A DNA stretch of 37,993 nt from an uncultured Candidatus Actinomarina sp. (GTDB lineage Bacteria > Actinomycetota > Acidimicrobiia > Actinomarinales > Actinomarinaceae). Numbering within the stretch: position 1 is the stretch's first letter; each line of letters begins with the position of its first letter. Below are positions 37,911 through 37,993 of the stretch, piece by piece. Made by a program: the position numbers and the translations under genes. The stretch covers positions 1 through 37,993 of the forward strand of contig CABXDL010000013.1 of NCBI GenBank assembly GCA_902510995.1. The letters are read 5' to 3'. The notes beneath the pieces are model-generated. The model made no database searches. It worked only from the letters and a program-made list of their open reading frames with translations, and was not told where the DNA came from.

Positions 37911-37993
37911 ATGAATTCAATAAAAATATTTTCAAGGTCTCAGTTCTCCATTTTGTGGTGGTCAGGGTCACTTTCAAGCTTTGGAGACTGGGC
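37911..37993 (+). CDS. Probable MFS transporter, N-terminal fragment
   Basis: ATG at 37911 reads MNSIKIFSRSQFSILWWSGSLSSFGDWA..., resembling MFS N-termini (F..LW.g..lS.fGDw); truncated by window end. Confidence 0.5.
   Translation, partial: MNSIKIFSRSQFSILWWSGSLSSFGDW

Noticed and set aside
1-37993. Search for a selenoprotein gene with in-frame TGA
   Set aside because: All major genes are full length with family-typical ends; no truncated ORF continuing after TGA with family similarity was found. The selenoproteins must be outside the window.
1-37993. CRISPR arrays, IS elements, prophage, toxin-antitoxin or defence systems
   Set aside because: No spaced direct repeats, transposase/integrase motifs, phage structural genes or paired small TA ORFs were seen.

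Overview
This 38-kb window is a gene-dense, AT-rich bacterial chromosome segment with very short intergenic gaps. It looks like a streamlined marine lineage. Low-GC marine Acidimicrobiia/Actinomarinales-type actinobacteria are my best guess, but placement needs phylogenetics. Nearly everything is core metabolism and housekeeping. There is no prophage, IS element, CRISPR array or rRNA that I can support. Left part, minus strand: a run of co-directional genes ctaC-ctaD-ctaE-ctaF-ctaG, a repeat-bearing membrane protein, isocitrate lyase, an HSDL2-like SDR, thiolase, an AMACR-like CoA transferase/racemase and a MaoC hydratase. Middle: ctaB, lgt, a Ca/Na antiporter, an LLM oxidoreductase, M1 aminopeptidase, 6PGDH, HflX, a tRNA with all the hallmarks of selenocysteine tRNA (UCA anticodon), an HTH+TM protein coupled to ctaA, the primary sigma factor and TldD/PmbA. 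Right: GDPD, an indoleamine-2,3-dioxygenase-like protein overlapping alanine dehydrogenase, leuCD, a CPA-type antiporter, a membrane pyrophosphatase, a GT4 glycosyltransferase, topA and the start of an MFS gene. The most interesting spot is about 20.0-20.8 kb. There a tRNA-Sec gene and a membrane-anchored HTH gene diverge from a perfect 17-bp inverted repeat whose two arms supply symmetric, overlapping promoter-like elements.
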